A stretch of 64,000 bases of DNA. It comes from Centrapalus pauciflorus (lineage: Eukaryota > Streptophyta > Magnoliopsida > Asterales > Asteraceae). The position numbers were made by a program, and so were the translations under genes. The notes beneath the pieces were generated by a model. The model did no database searches. It was given only the letters and a program-made list of their open reading frames with translations, and was not told where the DNA came from. Every line of letters starts with the position of its first letter. The stretch's first letter is position 1. The DNA is taken from assembly GCA_020465985.1 (NCBI GenBank), contig JAANYP010004711.1, positions 506,750 to 570,749 on the forward strand. Reading direction: 5' to 3'. This document shows positions 11,683-23,178 of this stretch, in pieces.

Positions 11683-12708
11683 AATGGTATCAGAGCCTAA
11701 AATGGTGAATCTAACAAAAAATATTGCAAGAAATTTGAAAAAAAATCAATCAAAAAAGTCAAAGTTTGAGATGTAACGTTCTGGTTATGATATGAAGATC
11801 ATCAAGATGAAGCTGCTGTAAAAATTTCAAGTTCTAATTCGTCATATTCAGGGAGTAATCGAATTTTGAAATTCTTTCAATTTTTTACGTTCTTGAATGT
11901 GTGAACTTTTTAGGGGGAGAGAAGTTTATACCTTGTTTGTTGTATGAGAGAGAAATACACTTTGTAGGGGAAAGTGAATTTCTGATGTAATTTTTTTTAG
12001 GGGGAGTGACTTTTGTTCTAAGATAAATGTAATTTTTTCTGAATATGTATTTCTTTAAAAGGAGAGACTTTGTAGGGGGAGAGTGAATTTCTGATATAAT
12101 TTTTTTTTTGTTTGAGAGGAATTGATTTTTTTTTTCTGAAGTTGAATGTAATATTTTTTTCCTTTTGAGTTTGATTGTACTTTTATTCTACTTAAAGTTG
12201 TATTGTTGTCTCTAAAATTCTTATGCATGATGATCTTCATCTATATGATCATCATGAGAGGAAGAAATGATTATTTTCAGACACACGATATTCAAGTTAA
12301 CTAGTTTATTAAATCAATTGAAGAGAAGATTAGAGAAGAACAAATAGAATCATTTCAAAGATACTAAAGAGTTAGCTGAGACAGTATTTGTAGCTGAGTT
12401 TGCTGATTCATAAAATCAAGGGGAAGAATACATAGAATTCGTGTTTCGAGGGGGAGTGTATTCTTATCAGAGAAGATAAGATCAAAAGATGAAGAGAATT
12501 AAATAAAGTTCATGATTCAAGGGGGGAGTCTTTTAACTAAGAAGGAAAGATCAAAGAAGACGAGATATGAAGATCAGAGAGATAGAGATAATGCTCAGAG
12601 AGAAGAAAAGACTAAAGGTAATTGAAGATCACATTTTTGAAGACATTGTAGAGTCCTTGTTTTTTGTCTTGTGTCTGTAAGTTGTTTTTCACCTCTAAGG
12701 GGGAGATT
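11683..12708 (+). other. LARD-A interior with repeated PPT-like purine tracts
   Basis: No open frame resembling gag or pol. AGGGGGAG-type tracts occur at about 11912, 11966 (AGGGGAAAG variant), 11999, 12074, 12449 and 12519, besides the true PPT at 12698-12708. Several are followed by GTGAATTTCTGATGTAA-like words, so part of the array is an imperfect direct repeat. Confidence 0.7.
11685..11697 (+). other. LARD-A primer-binding site (initiator Met-tRNA type)
   Basis: TGGTATCAGAGCC lies 2 bp after the LTR and matches the usual plant complement of the initiator methionine tRNA 3' end, used to prime minus-strand DNA. Confidence 0.85.
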
Positions 12709-12737
12709 GTTAGGTATTAATTATAGAGGTGAAAACA

Positions 12738-13016
12738 TGTTAGAATCAATATGTCTAGGGTATATTTTGTAATTAATGCATAGTTAACTTTTGCATATAA
12801 TTAGAATATTCCTTTTGTAAATAAGTTAGTTCTAACATTCTTGATTTTGCACGGAAACAATTGAAGATTAGGGCTACAGTGACTCATACGATATTGTTTG
12901 TATTGAATATTTGATTGCATTGAATAATCATTTGGTGCAATAATCATTCGGTTAGTGTCTGGATTTTGTTCTTTATTGTTTGTATTGAATATTTGATTAA
13001 TTAATCTGGAATATCA
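12738..13016 (+). repeat. Copia-1 5' LTR
   Basis: Starts TGTTAGAATCAATATG and ends GGAATATCA. It shares TTTTGTAATTAATGCATAGTT and GATTAGGGCTACAGTGACT with the 3' LTR at 21736-22016. Confidence 0.85.
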
Positions 13017-13018
13017 AT

Positions 13019-13032
13019 TGGTATCAGAGCAC
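13019..13032 (+). other. Copia-1 primer-binding site
   Basis: TGGTATCAGAGCAC, initiator-Met-tRNA type, two bases after the LTR. Confidence 0.85.
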
Positions 13033-13445
13033 AGAAATGGATTTTTAATTGATATTCTGAAAAAAAAAATTCACTGTTTCATCGTTTTTTTGGATAATTT
13101 GAAAAACCGTGGGGTTTTTGATTCGGTGAGTGATTGTTTGTGACATTTGGATTGAAGGTAGAGGATTGAAAAACGAACAGATTGATTATAATTTTAATCT
13201 GTAATTCAAAACACACAATGGATTTGATTGAATTTTTAGATTTTGTGAAAACCGATTGTTCTTCACTGTTCTTGTGAAAAACAAGGAGTTTGATATGAAA
13301 TTAACCAAACTGCTTTCATTAAAAGTGTTTGTGAGTGAAAAACTAACATTCGATTTCATTTTGGAGTCATTTTATGCAATTTCAGTGAAAATATTGAAAT
13401 CTAGACTTGAATTTTCTTAAAAATCATAAAACTCAAGTGTAGTTA

Positions 13446-13975
13446 TGTTCATATGTTAATCGAGTTGAAAAGATTCTTTGATCGAGTTGAAAAGATAGTT
13501 TAATCGAGTTGGAAGAAGTTCCAATCGAGTTGGACATTCGCGTTGAACCTTATTCCTATCGAGTTGGACATAATTCCAATCGAGTTGGAAGGTAATTTCA
13601 ATCGAGTTGATAATCATATTCATTCGAGTTGAAATCGGTTTATTTCGAGTTGAATTAATCATTAATTCGAGTTTGATTAAACAAAAAGTCAAGTGAAATT
13701 CAATTTAATTCGAGTTTAATCAATCATAAATCAAGTTCATTCGAGTTTCTTGACACTTACTTCGAGTTAGGCAACTCTTCATTCGAGTTTTACAGAAGTG
13801 TCATTCGAGTTGCATTACTAATCAGTTCATTGATTCTTTCAGTATTCGAGTTTCATTCTTTACAATTCGAGTTGATTCACTTCTTTGTTCGAGTTTTATC
13901 ATTCTTTGATTGAGATTGATCCCATTCATATCGAGTTTCATACTACTTTCATTCGAGTTTGATCAATTTTTTATT
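13446..13975 (+). repeat. TTCGAGTT degenerate array in the Copia-1 leader
   Basis: About two dozen copies of a short ATTCGAGTT/ATCGAGTTGAA word, at irregular spacing of roughly 15-35 bp, fill the untranslated leader between PBS and gag. There is no fixed unit length, so it is not a simple tandem satellite. Confidence 0.85.
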
Positions 13976-14048
13976 TCAATCAATATCCATTTAAAAGATC
14001 TTGGAAGATTCCTATTAACCAGTCAAAATATCAAAAGATGCACTAGCC

Positions 14049-15160
14049 ATGGGGTCGGAAACAAAACCTCCAATTCCGTACAGAGGTGAATACGTTCAAT
14101 GGAGGGAAAGATTCCTTGAATTCATCAGTTTCCATGACCTGTCTGATGAAATGTTGAAATCACTAAATCAGGGACCAGCTGTTTTCCTTGAAACCATACT
14201 CGATGTACCAAACGGCAACCCTCCTATCCCAGAAAGAATAGTTGAGGTCACATATCTTACTGAAGCACTAACACGAAGAAAACTGGGTGATAAGACTGTC
14301 AGGAAGCTCTTGTTGATATCAATTCCCAATGACATATATATAAGTCCAACCAATACAAAACCAGTCAAATCCATCTGGGATGAGGTATGTAAATTAATGA
14401 GAGGTTCAGACAAAGCAACAACAAACAGAGCTCGAAACAGTCTAATGACCTTTGAAAACTTCAGAGCACGAGAAGGAGAATTGTTGGAGAGTACATATCT
14501 GAGGTTCGTCAATCTGGTCAGTGAGATGAAAAGGAATGGTGTGACAAAGTAAAATTTTGACATTAATGTCAAATTCCTGAATGTGCTGAATCTGGAGTGG
14601 GATAAGTACACAATGAGAATTCAGCAGACTAAAGAGATTGACGACATGGACTTTGACATGGTTTTTGAAAACCTTAACAACTACCAAGAAGTTGTCTTAA
14701 GGAAAATGTCAGGGAAGAAAAAGGCTGAAAAGGAAACCGTTGATCCTTTAGCTCTATTGACTTACAAGAAGTATAAATACAAGCTAAAGAGGAGAAACGG
14801 GTTGTAGTGAGCAGCAGTTCACCAGATTCAGATTTATCTGATTCCTCAACTGATTCTGAAATTGAAGAGATGAAGAAACAAATGGCCTTACTGATGAAGG
14901 CATTTCAGATGAATTTCTACCACCAACCAACCAACAATAAGATGAGGTACAAGACAGGCTCACGGAAGTATGAGAAGAAGGACAGATATGATAAATCAGG
15001 AGAGAGCAGTGGCAAGAAAGCTCATAAATATGAGAAATCTGATAAGCCTGCCAAGAAGATTCTGAGTATAAATGCGCTAATTGTGGCAAGCCAGGCCACT
15101 TTTCCAGAGAATGCAGATTTCCTGTAGTTAAGAATTCAGAATACTACACTCGCAAGGCAC
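14049..15160 (+). pseudogene. Copia-1 gag pseudogene
   Basis: Starts at the ATG at 14049 with an N-terminal copia Gag-type domain (YRGEYVQWRERFLEFIS, then KSIWDEVCKLMRGSDKATT). An in-frame TAA at 14550-14552 interrupts it and the same frame continues to about 14805. A further frame (14807-15127) carries the Ser/Lys-rich linker. A CCHC zinc knuckle (CANCGKPGHFSREC, 15073-15114) is in another frame, so at least one frameshift precedes it. Gag forms the virus-like particle and the knuckle binds element RNA. It is the first coding region after the leader. Confidence 0.8.
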
Positions 15161-15589
15161 TGCTGGCAAAGAAAATATTGTTACTGATAGGATTAGTCAC
15201 ATTGATAATTCTGTCTGTAATAATTTTACTGATAAACGTTGTACTAACTACTCTCGAACTGATTTACTTGCTTTAAATTCTGCTCATTGTCATGTGTTGC
15301 ATGCTAAATATGTACATAAATCTGATAAGCTTGTTTGGATACCAAAGAAAAAGGTCCCTATTTTAAACATGAAAAGGTTCCAAAGAAACGAATTTCAAAA
15401 TCAGTTCCACACCAAACTGTACAAAAATGGATACCTAAACAAACTGTTAAAAACTGGGTTCCTAAGTCAAAGACATTAACAAATGAGAAGTCTAAAGAGA
15501 ATCCACATGATTTACCAAAATCCAAAGTACCCAACTATAAGTGGGTACCTCACGTCTTTTTTCGTCTTATAGGTAAATCATGTGTGGTA

Positions 15590-18510
15590 CCTTGACTCCG
15601 GGTGCTCAAAGCATATGACCGGACAGAGAGAAACCCTCACAAACATTGTTGATAAATTCTGAGGGACAGTTCGATTTGGAAATGATCAATTATGTCCGAT
15701 CAAAGGGTATGGGAGTCTTGAGTACGACAAGGTTACAATTCAAAAAGTCTTCTACGTTGATGGTTTAGGTCATAATCTATTCAGTATTGGGCAACTGTGA
15801 GACAAAGGATTATAAGTGAACTTTAAAGCTAATCGGTGTAGCATTAGATCTGGGGAAGGGAAGGAGATACTTGCAGAAAATAGAAAAACAAATTTGTACT
15901 CTATAGATCTAGCCTCCATAAATCTGAAGAAAGATGTTTGCTTATTATCCAAAGCAACATCTAAAGTATCTTGGCTATGGCATCGCCATCTTTCACATTT
16001 GAACTTCAAAGAATTAACCAACCTTGCCAAAGGTGGGTTAGTCAAAGGGCTTCTAACTCTCAGATTTCAGAAGGAGCAGTTGTGTGCAGCCTGTGAAAAA
16101 GGGAAGATGGTACGAGCGTCTCACAGGTCACATGTTGAACACTCTTCAACAAGAGCCTTAGAACTCCTACATATGGACTTGTGTGGGCCTATGCGAGTAC
16201 AGAGCATTAACAAAAAGAGATATGTGTTGGTAATAGTTGACGACTATTTGAGATAGGCATGAATATTCTTCCTACAATCCAAGTCTGATGCTACCGAGAT
16301 CATAATCGACTTCATTCGCAAAATTCAAGTCAAGTTGCAACTATCAGTTCAAACCATTAGATCTGATAATGGGACAAAATTCAAGAACAAGTCAGTCGAG
16401 ACGTTTCTAATTTCTGTTGGAATAACTCATCAATACTCAGCAGCTCGTACTCCACAACAGAATGGTGTAATCAAACTACGAAATCGCACCCTAGTGGAAT
16501 CTGCAAGGACGATGTTGGCTTATTCAAACCTCCCGTTATTCCTTTGGGCTGAAGCTGTAGCAACGACTTGTTTTACTCAGAACAGGTCAATAATTATTAA
16601 GAGATTCACAAAGACTCTGTATGAACTGATAAATAAATGAGTCCCTAATGTGAAATTTTTTTATGTCTTTGGATGCAGGTGCTTTATCCAAAACGACAAA
16701 GACAATTTGGGAAAGTTTAATCAAAGGCCGAATGCCTTTGTGCTCTTTCTAATGCTAATGTCTTATTCCTTAATTCATTTTTTATGAAGGCATCTTCATT
16801 GGCTATTCTAAAGAGTCTGTAGCCTTCCGAGTCTACAACAAAATGACAAAGACTATTAACAAGAGCGTCAATGTTAAATTCGATGAAGGCGTTGTAATGG
16901 CTTCTGAACACACCAGTTCAAGACCCGATCTTAAACAGTCGTCTTCTATTAAGTCATCAGAATAAAATGCTGAAACGAATGATCTAAATAAATTGTATGA
17001 GAATTTTTATGAACACTACTTTGAAAGGCCAAACCTAATGTTTTAAATTTGGTTCCTGACAGGATTACTGAAGATCCAGTCGTAGTCTCAGATCATTCGC
17101 ACCAACCAATTTCAAAAGATACTGGAGATGTTTCAACGACAGATGTACATTTACCCGTTTACAGTGTACAACCAATTCAAGCTCCAGAATCTTTTAAAAC
17201 CCCCTTGAATTCTGAAACACAGAAACCCCCATACTAGTTGATATCCCATCAACTTCTGAAGTAAATCCCCGAATTCCCTACCTGGACTTGAACCCCAATC
17301 AAGACCAACTTCAACCTTACCCACATACATTCAAATGGACAAGGAGTCACCCACCTGAAAATATAATTGGTGATCCTTCTGCCTCGGTTAAAACCAGAAG
17401 AGCTACAATGAACAAATGTCTTTTCTCAAACTTTTTGAGTAAAATTGAGCCAAAGAATGTGAAAGAAGCTCTACTGGATGCTGACTGGATAGTGGCTATG
17501 CAAGAAGAGTTAAATCAATTTGAAAGGTTGAAGGTCTGGTGATTGGTGGAGCGACCAAAAGACAAATCCATCATTGGCACGAAGTGAATCTTCAAGAATG
17601 AGAAACATGAACACGGTGTCATCATTCGAAACAAAGCTCGCCTCATATCCAAAGGATATAGCTAGCAAGAGGGAATTGATTACGACGAAACATTTGCTCC
17701 AGTTCTAGGATTGAGCTATTCAGATGTTTTTAGCATTTGCTGCCCCCCAAAAACGTATATACTGGATGTGAAAACTGCTTTTTAAATGGGGATTGCCTAC
17801 GAAGTTATATACATATCAGCCCGAAGGGTCTACCGATTCTTCGAAACCTGACCATGTATATATTTTGTAAAAAATCACTGTATGGCCTTAAACAACCACC
17901 TCATGCTTGGTATGATGTACTTTCAAATTATCTTTTGAAATGTAGATTTAACAAAGGTGCAGTAGATACAACCCTGTTTATAAAACGTCTGGGTCCGGAT
18001 ATCATAGTTATTCAAATATATGTAGATGATATAATATTTGGGTCTACAAATCCTGAGTTTTGCAAGAAATTTGCATTTTTAATGTCTCAAAAATTTGAAA
18101 TGAGCATGTTGGGAGAAATTATTTTTTCCTTGGGTTTACAAATAAAACAACTGACTGATGACATTTTTATCAATCAGTCCAAATATATTCAAGACATGTT
18201 CAAGAAATTTAACATGGTAAATAGTACTCCCATGAAAACTCCTATGGCTCCTGATTCTAAATCAAAACTCGATGAAGACATTTCAGGGAAACCTGTAGAT
18301 GTAACTCATTATCGAGGCATTATTGGGTCATTAATGTATTTAAATGCCAGTAGACTGGATATTATGTTTGCTACGTGTGTTTGTGCTAGATATTAGGCAC
18401 ATCCTAAAGAATCACATTTGGCTGTTACCAAACGTATTTTAAGATATCTGAAGGGAACACCAAACGTAGGTTTGTGGTATCCTAGCGAATCCTCATTTAC
18501 ATTAACTGCC
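15590..18510 (+). pseudogene. Copia-1 pol pseudogene (protease, integrase, RT; RNase H missing)
   Basis: The pol-leading DSGCSKHMTG motif lies at about 15595-15625. The integrase zinc region (WLWHRHLSHLNF ... CAACEKGK) and core (MDLCGPMR, IVDDY, IRSDNGTKF, YSAARTPQQNGV) follow at 15955-16640. The third catalytic residue, the Glu expected after QQNGV-, is Lys here, so integrase is inactive as well as interrupted by stops near 15660, 15798, 15813, 16254 and 16638. The RT begins at 17430 (DADWIVAMQEELNQFE), has several stops around 17540-17665, and keeps YVDDIIFGSTN at about 18020. After LWYPSESSFTLTA (about 18510) the RNase H region is gone and sequence jumps directly into ORF3, which indicates a deletion. 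Confidence 0.85.
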
Positions 18511-18517
18511 AAAACCA

Positions 18518-21500
18518 GTGAAATCAGCCTCCGTTACCCGACCTTCGCCTTCATCACCCATCCCAGATACTCACCTCGTCCAAACTAAATATTTCCTACC
18601 GTTTCGTGATAATAACCACAGACTTGACCCAAAAATCATCAAAGTCAGTCATCCAATTATTGTGGACATCCTTAAAGGACATCCTCTAGGCTACCTTTTG
18701 CAGTACAAACCTTCTATCCCCCAAGTCTACTTGCAACAGTTCTGGCATACGATAAAGTTCGTACCAGCTGATGGAAATCATCACTTCAAAGTTACCATAG
18801 ACCACTTTAAGCCAAAGATCACACTTGCCAGGCTTCGACATAACCCTACCGCGCAGAACAGATACAATCAACTTTCCGGAACTAGCAGATTACAAAGACT
18901 TTGTATCAGATGAAGAGCTTGTTCATGACTTAATATGCTTAGGTTTTTTTAAACCTCTATCGAAAAGCTCAAAGTGTCATATGAATGGTCTAAACGGGGA
19001 ATGGTATACGTTATTTGGCATAGTCAACAGATGCATGACGTCTAAACATACTAGAATTGACAGATGCAACATACATTGTTTGAGAATCTTTCACGGGATC
19101 GCCTTCAATAAACATTACCACTATGCACAATGTATTTGGTAGGATTTAAAAGAAGTTATTTTTGGCAAAGACAACTAATCGAGCAAGGAAATTTGTACCA
19201 CTTCAACGATTCATTCAAGTTTTGATAAGGGGAATCTTGAGGGCTAATGAAAAAATCCCGAAGAGGTCAAATGCTCAGATGTGCCCAGATTATGTAATGA
19301 TGAGTCTACATGGGATACAAGATACACCAGACGCTAATGTGACGCCTATTCCTGAAGCCCTGTTAAAATATGCGGATCAAGAGGGTGAGCATGTTAAGTT
19401 ATGCAGAATAGATCACGCTCTTATAGAAAGCCAGGAACCCAGTTTTCTTATCCCAGAAGCTTTAGGTGAGTAGGAACATCAGCAAGGGGCTGATGTTCAG
19501 GGAAGCCAACCTGAGAGTGAGGGAGTAGAGGAGCAGGTAAGGGGAGGTGAGAGAAGCTCAGATTCTGAAAGGACGGTATCAAATATTGCTAAAGGAGCTG
19601 ATGAAGGGAATGATGATGATGATGATGGTAATGATGCAAATGAGGGTGGTGCTGGAATGGTTGAATTTTCTCTAGCTGAAAGAATTCCGGAGATTAATGT
19701 TATTGAGATTGCTAGGGAGAGTGTGAGGGAGTTCCCAAGCCCAAACAGCCAGGATCAAGCCACATCTGCTGTTGGCTCCTGAATGGGAGTTAACATTGAA
19801 TCAGTCAGTATCCCACTGACGACTGCACACCCCCAGCCACTCATTTTCCTCTCAACAGGAAGATGTTTCACTTTCTCATCGAGATCAAGCACATGATCCA
19901 TCTTTAAATCCTTTGGATTTTACGGATATTGAAACTAGTACAAAACTGCCCGGGTATACAACTTCTGTTCTTGCACATGAAATAGATCCTATACACATTA
20001 GGACACTAGAGTCGACTTCATTTGTTGAAGTAAATGCAGTTGAACTGAGTGTTCCTGCCAGAACAACCTTAGTGCCGGAAACATCTGTTGCTCTGTCACT
20101 TGAAGAGGTTGGAAGATCAGTCAGAGACACACCATTGCCAACTCTGAGCACTGGCCACACAGACGTTCTTTTTACAAGTTCGACTGTTGTGTCAACTGGA
20201 AGTCTTAGTGACTTAGTGGTTAGACTTTCACCCTTTGTGACCGAAGAAAAGTTGAATGAAGCATTGAATAAATCAGTTGCTGGAGTCTCCAATCAGATGA
20301 CATATCAATTTTCTGAGACGATGGACCAGATGGCAAATATTCACAAACTTTTGAAGGGAAATAATGTGGCTGAAGAGGTGAAACCAAGAGATACAAATCA
20401 AGCGATTGACGAGTTAAGAGATTTTGTATATGATCAATTTGACGAGTTGCGAGAAAGGATGATTGGGTTGGAGAGCACTGTGATATCAACATTAAGAGAT
20501 ATGTATGAGAGGATATCTACTATGGATCGAACTTGTAAAGCACAAACTTCTGCTCCAAAACGAAAACCTGATGAGCACGATGATGACTCCGATGATGCTC
20601 CTCATGAGGGAGAGAAGAGGAGGAAGCTTGGTGAACAAGGATCTGGTCTTTTAATGATAACATATCCAGAAAAGGATAAACAGACTAAAGGACAGGAGAC
20701 TAGTGAAGTAGGGAGTTCCAAAGAAAAGCCTGTTGATGCTCAAAGTGAGCTGGAATTGATTCTTCATAAAGATGTTCCAGTTCCTTTAAGTATTTAATCA
20801 GGAATTTATAATTTTGAAGAGTATGAAGACTCAGATGATGAAGCTCAAGGACAGACTTTATTGATTGAGGGAGTGGAGAAAGAAGTGGAGATTGAATTGT
20901 CTGATGATGACGATATGTTTGATCTGAATGATATATCTTTGAGAGTTGATAGAATTGGAGAGGAAGAAGATCTGGTTCAGGAGATAATGAAAGATGATAT
21001 ACCAACACCGAAGTTGAAAAGCCTGAGGTTACGATTAATGTTAAAGAAGAGGTAGTAGATACATTTCCAGTAGAGAATGTTATGCCACAAGTAGTTAAGG
21101 AGCTGAATGAGGTTGAAGTCATGGACAGATTTTTCAATGAATATATCTTAGCTGATGAGTCACAGAGACAACATCGATTGAGGTTTGAAGCTCAGCAGAT
21201 AGTGCCGAAAGAAATTAGAGATATGCTAACATTGCTGAATGAAGATGAAATTTGTAAGAAAAAGGTAAAAGTGTTAGACTTATCTGCTAAACAAACTGCT
21301 GATTATATCAGAAAGAGGAACAAACTTCCAGATCTTGAAGATCACTTTGAATGAGAAAGATAAACATTACTGCGCCAAATCGTTTAATCAAATTTATGGA
21401 AAATCTGAAAGAATTTCAAGTCGTCATGGCCAAGCATCCTGTAGCAATCTACAAAATTAAAGATCAAAAGCTAAGGGCTATGCGGAGCATTCAATTGAAT

Positions 21501-21704
21501 AAGTTCTGTGATGGAACACTGCAAAAGGTGATGAATGGTTTGAAAGGAAAGCTGACAGCTAACAAGAAAAGAAAAACAAAGAAGGGAGCATTGAGTGTGA
21601 ATGACAGAAAGCTCATGGTCGAATTCACATCAAAGATTAATTGGAGACTGTCAAACAGACTAAGTATCAGACGTTTTGAAATGAAGCTGGATCTATCAAA
21701 CTGA
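18518..21704 (+). pseudogene. Copia-1 extra reading frame between pol and 3' LTR (ORF3, broken)
   Basis: Open pieces at 18518-18913, 18825-19142, 19162-19473, 19913-20797, 20861-21055, 21082-21354 and 21351-21704 add up to a protein of roughly 1,000 residues. The N-terminal part reads TKYFLPFRDNN, SHPIIVDILKGHPLGYLL and VYLQQFWHTIKF, followed by an INRCMTSKHT-type segment and RFIQVLIRGI. The same order of landmarks occurs in the intact ORF at 34747-37542 (QFW, HIIQQCLSPKRT, YPRFLAEII). The middle is acidic and Ser/Thr-rich with predicted helices (20280-20530); the end is basic. No signal peptide or membrane span is visible. Function unknown. It is related to a widespread class of uncharacterised proteins I recall next to Copia pol in Asteraceae. 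Confidence 0.7.
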
Positions 21705-21723
21705 AGATTTATTATAATTCATC

Positions 21724-21735
21724 AAAGGGGGAGAA
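21724..21735 (+). other. Copia-1 polypurine tract
   Basis: AAAGGGGGAGAA directly abuts the 3' LTR, the usual plus-strand primer position. Confidence 0.85.
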
Positions 21736-22016
21736 TATTAGAATAAACTTTAGATTAATGAATTAAATATGTGTAGGGTATATTTTGTAATTAATGCATA
21801 GTTGACTTTTGCATATAATTTGAATATTCCTTTTTTAAATAAGTTAGTTCTGACATTCTTGATTTTGCACGAACAATTGAAGATTAGGGCTACAGTGACT
21901 CATACGATTTCATCATCTCTGTAATCATCTTTTGGTGAAATATTCATTCAGTTAGTGTTTGGATTTTGTTCTTAATTGTTTGTATTGAATATTTGATTGA
22001 TTAATCAGGAATATCA
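21736..22016 (+). repeat. Copia-1 3' LTR
   Basis: Begins TATTAGAATAAAC (terminal TG has become TA) and ends GGAATATCA. About 280 bp, colinear with 12738-13016 with many substitutions. Confidence 0.85.
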
Positions 22017-22216
22017 AAACAAGTAACAATAGAAGTTCAATGACTAATCATGTAATTAGGTGAAAGCTTAGATGTTAGGTATTTGGAAATTTCCTTAAGA
22101 TTTTAGAACTCTTTCATTTTTGTATTGTGTGCTTAAAGTTGTATTTTGAGAGGATTTTCAATTAAATGCAAGATTGGTTCCAATTGTCTATGATTCACCT
22201 AAATCCAGATCTAACA

Positions 22217-22674
22217 AAATATTAAATATTTAAAATACAAAAATATAAAACAACACTAATAAATTTTAATCACAAAATTTTATTTGTTGTAATAGAATAT
22301 AGATTAAAATTATGTTTTACGTAAATTTAAAACAAAAATTTCAAATTATATTGGTTAAATATATACAGATTTAGAAATTAAAAAAATTTTATAACATGTT
22401 AAACAAATAACTACTATTCAATTATATTTAAAACGATAGATACATAATATCTATGATAAGTAACAACATTATTTTTGTATTTTTTTATAATAATTAATAT
22501 TTATATGTTTTAATTTTAAGTTTTAATTCATTTATGTAACCAGATATTTATTAATAATTATCTACGTAATACGTGGGTTCATAAACTAATATTATATAAT
22601 ATAAGAAAATATATCAATATATTATAAATAACTAGGTTTTTATAAATAAAAAGTGTATATTATATTATAATATA
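22217..22674. other. AT-rich DNA between two LARDs
   Basis: No coding or repeat structure recognised. Confidence 0.6.
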
Positions 22675-22927
22675 CTCCTTCACACCACAAAAGAGTCCAT
22701 GTTTCTTTTCTAGTCCGTCTCAGAATAAATATTCATATGCATCAAGAGAGATACTTTACTTGATACCTACTATGTTCTTAATTATGTGTTGTAAAAAATT
22801 ATTTTTTTTAAAAATAATGACTAATTAAGGATAAATTTGTAATTTTATTACTTATATGTTGTAATCATTCTGTTTTATTAGAACTGTGTGTTTTTGCCTA
22901 TTAACATTTATTTTGGGATGAAATGAG
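22675..22927. mobile_element. Decayed Stowaway-like MITE
   Basis: The left end CTCCTTCACACCACAAAAGAG and the reverse complement of the right end (CTCATTTCATCCCAAAA) both look like decay products of the CTCCCTCCGTCCCA tip of Stowaway/Tc1-mariner MITEs. Length is about 250 bp. The left flank is TA; the right TA is not preserved exactly. Non-coding. Confidence 0.5.
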
Positions 22928-22958
22928 CAATATATTAAATGATATAAGAAAATATACG

Positions 22959-23167
22959 TGAATTCAAGATCTTAATGAATTAATATATTAAACACAAATC
23001 TTGCTTTGATTAATGATTAACTATTACAACGTGGAAAACACATACACTTTATGAGAGTTCTATGAAATTCCTTTTATGCTCCTCCTAACTAGATTTCCTT
23101 ACATGACATGTTTAGTCCTTGCGTTTTCACAATATTGTTTTTCACCTCTATAATTTTGTACACAGCA
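22959..23167 (-). repeat. LARD-B 3' LTR
   Basis: In plus orientation starts TGAATTCAAGATC and ends TTTTGTACACAGCA, aligning along its length with 48247-48482. Confidence 0.8.
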
Positions 23168-23178
23168 ATCTCCCCCTT
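23168..23178 (-). other. LARD-B polypurine tract
   Basis: Reverse complement is AAGGGGGAGAT, identical to LARD-A's PPT, touching the LTR. Confidence 0.85.

Larger units (their letters stand above)
12738..22016 (+). mobile_element. Ty1/copia retrotransposon Copia-1 (Sirevirus-like, degenerate)
   Basis: LTRs at 12738-13016 and 21736-22016, PBS at 13019-13032, PPT AAAGGGGGAGAA at 21724-21735, and exact 5-bp duplication AAACA (12733-12737, 22017-22021). The order inside is leader with TTCGAG array, gag, protease/integrase, reverse transcriptase, then a long extra reading frame (ORF3). RNase H is deleted. There are many stops, frameshifts and clearly diverged LTRs, so this is an old insertion. 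It sits in the 3' LTR of LARD-A. Confidence 0.88.
11457..22216 (+). mobile_element. Non-autonomous LTR retrotransposon LARD-A, split by Copia-1
   Basis: The 5' LTR (11457-11682) starts TGTCAAGTATTAATTATAG and ends CTAACA. A PBS follows at 11685-11697. About 1 kb of non-coding interior ends with the PPT AAGGGGGAGAT (12698-12708). The 3' LTR begins at 12709 and is interrupted at 12737 by Copia-1, resuming at 22022-22216 (29 + 195 bp against 226 bp for the other LTR). Flanks CAATA (11452-11456) and AAATA (22217-22221) match 4 of 5. There is no gag or pol, so it needs proteins from another element. Confidence 0.82.

Noticed and set aside
11685..11697. TGGTATCAGAGCC as part of a tRNA gene
   Set aside because: It directly follows an LTR end and has no cloverleaf around it. 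It is a primer-binding site, as at the other LTRs.
13456..13692. Minus-strand open frame in the Copia-1 leader
   Set aside because: It is a by-product of the TTCGAG array, with no family resemblance.
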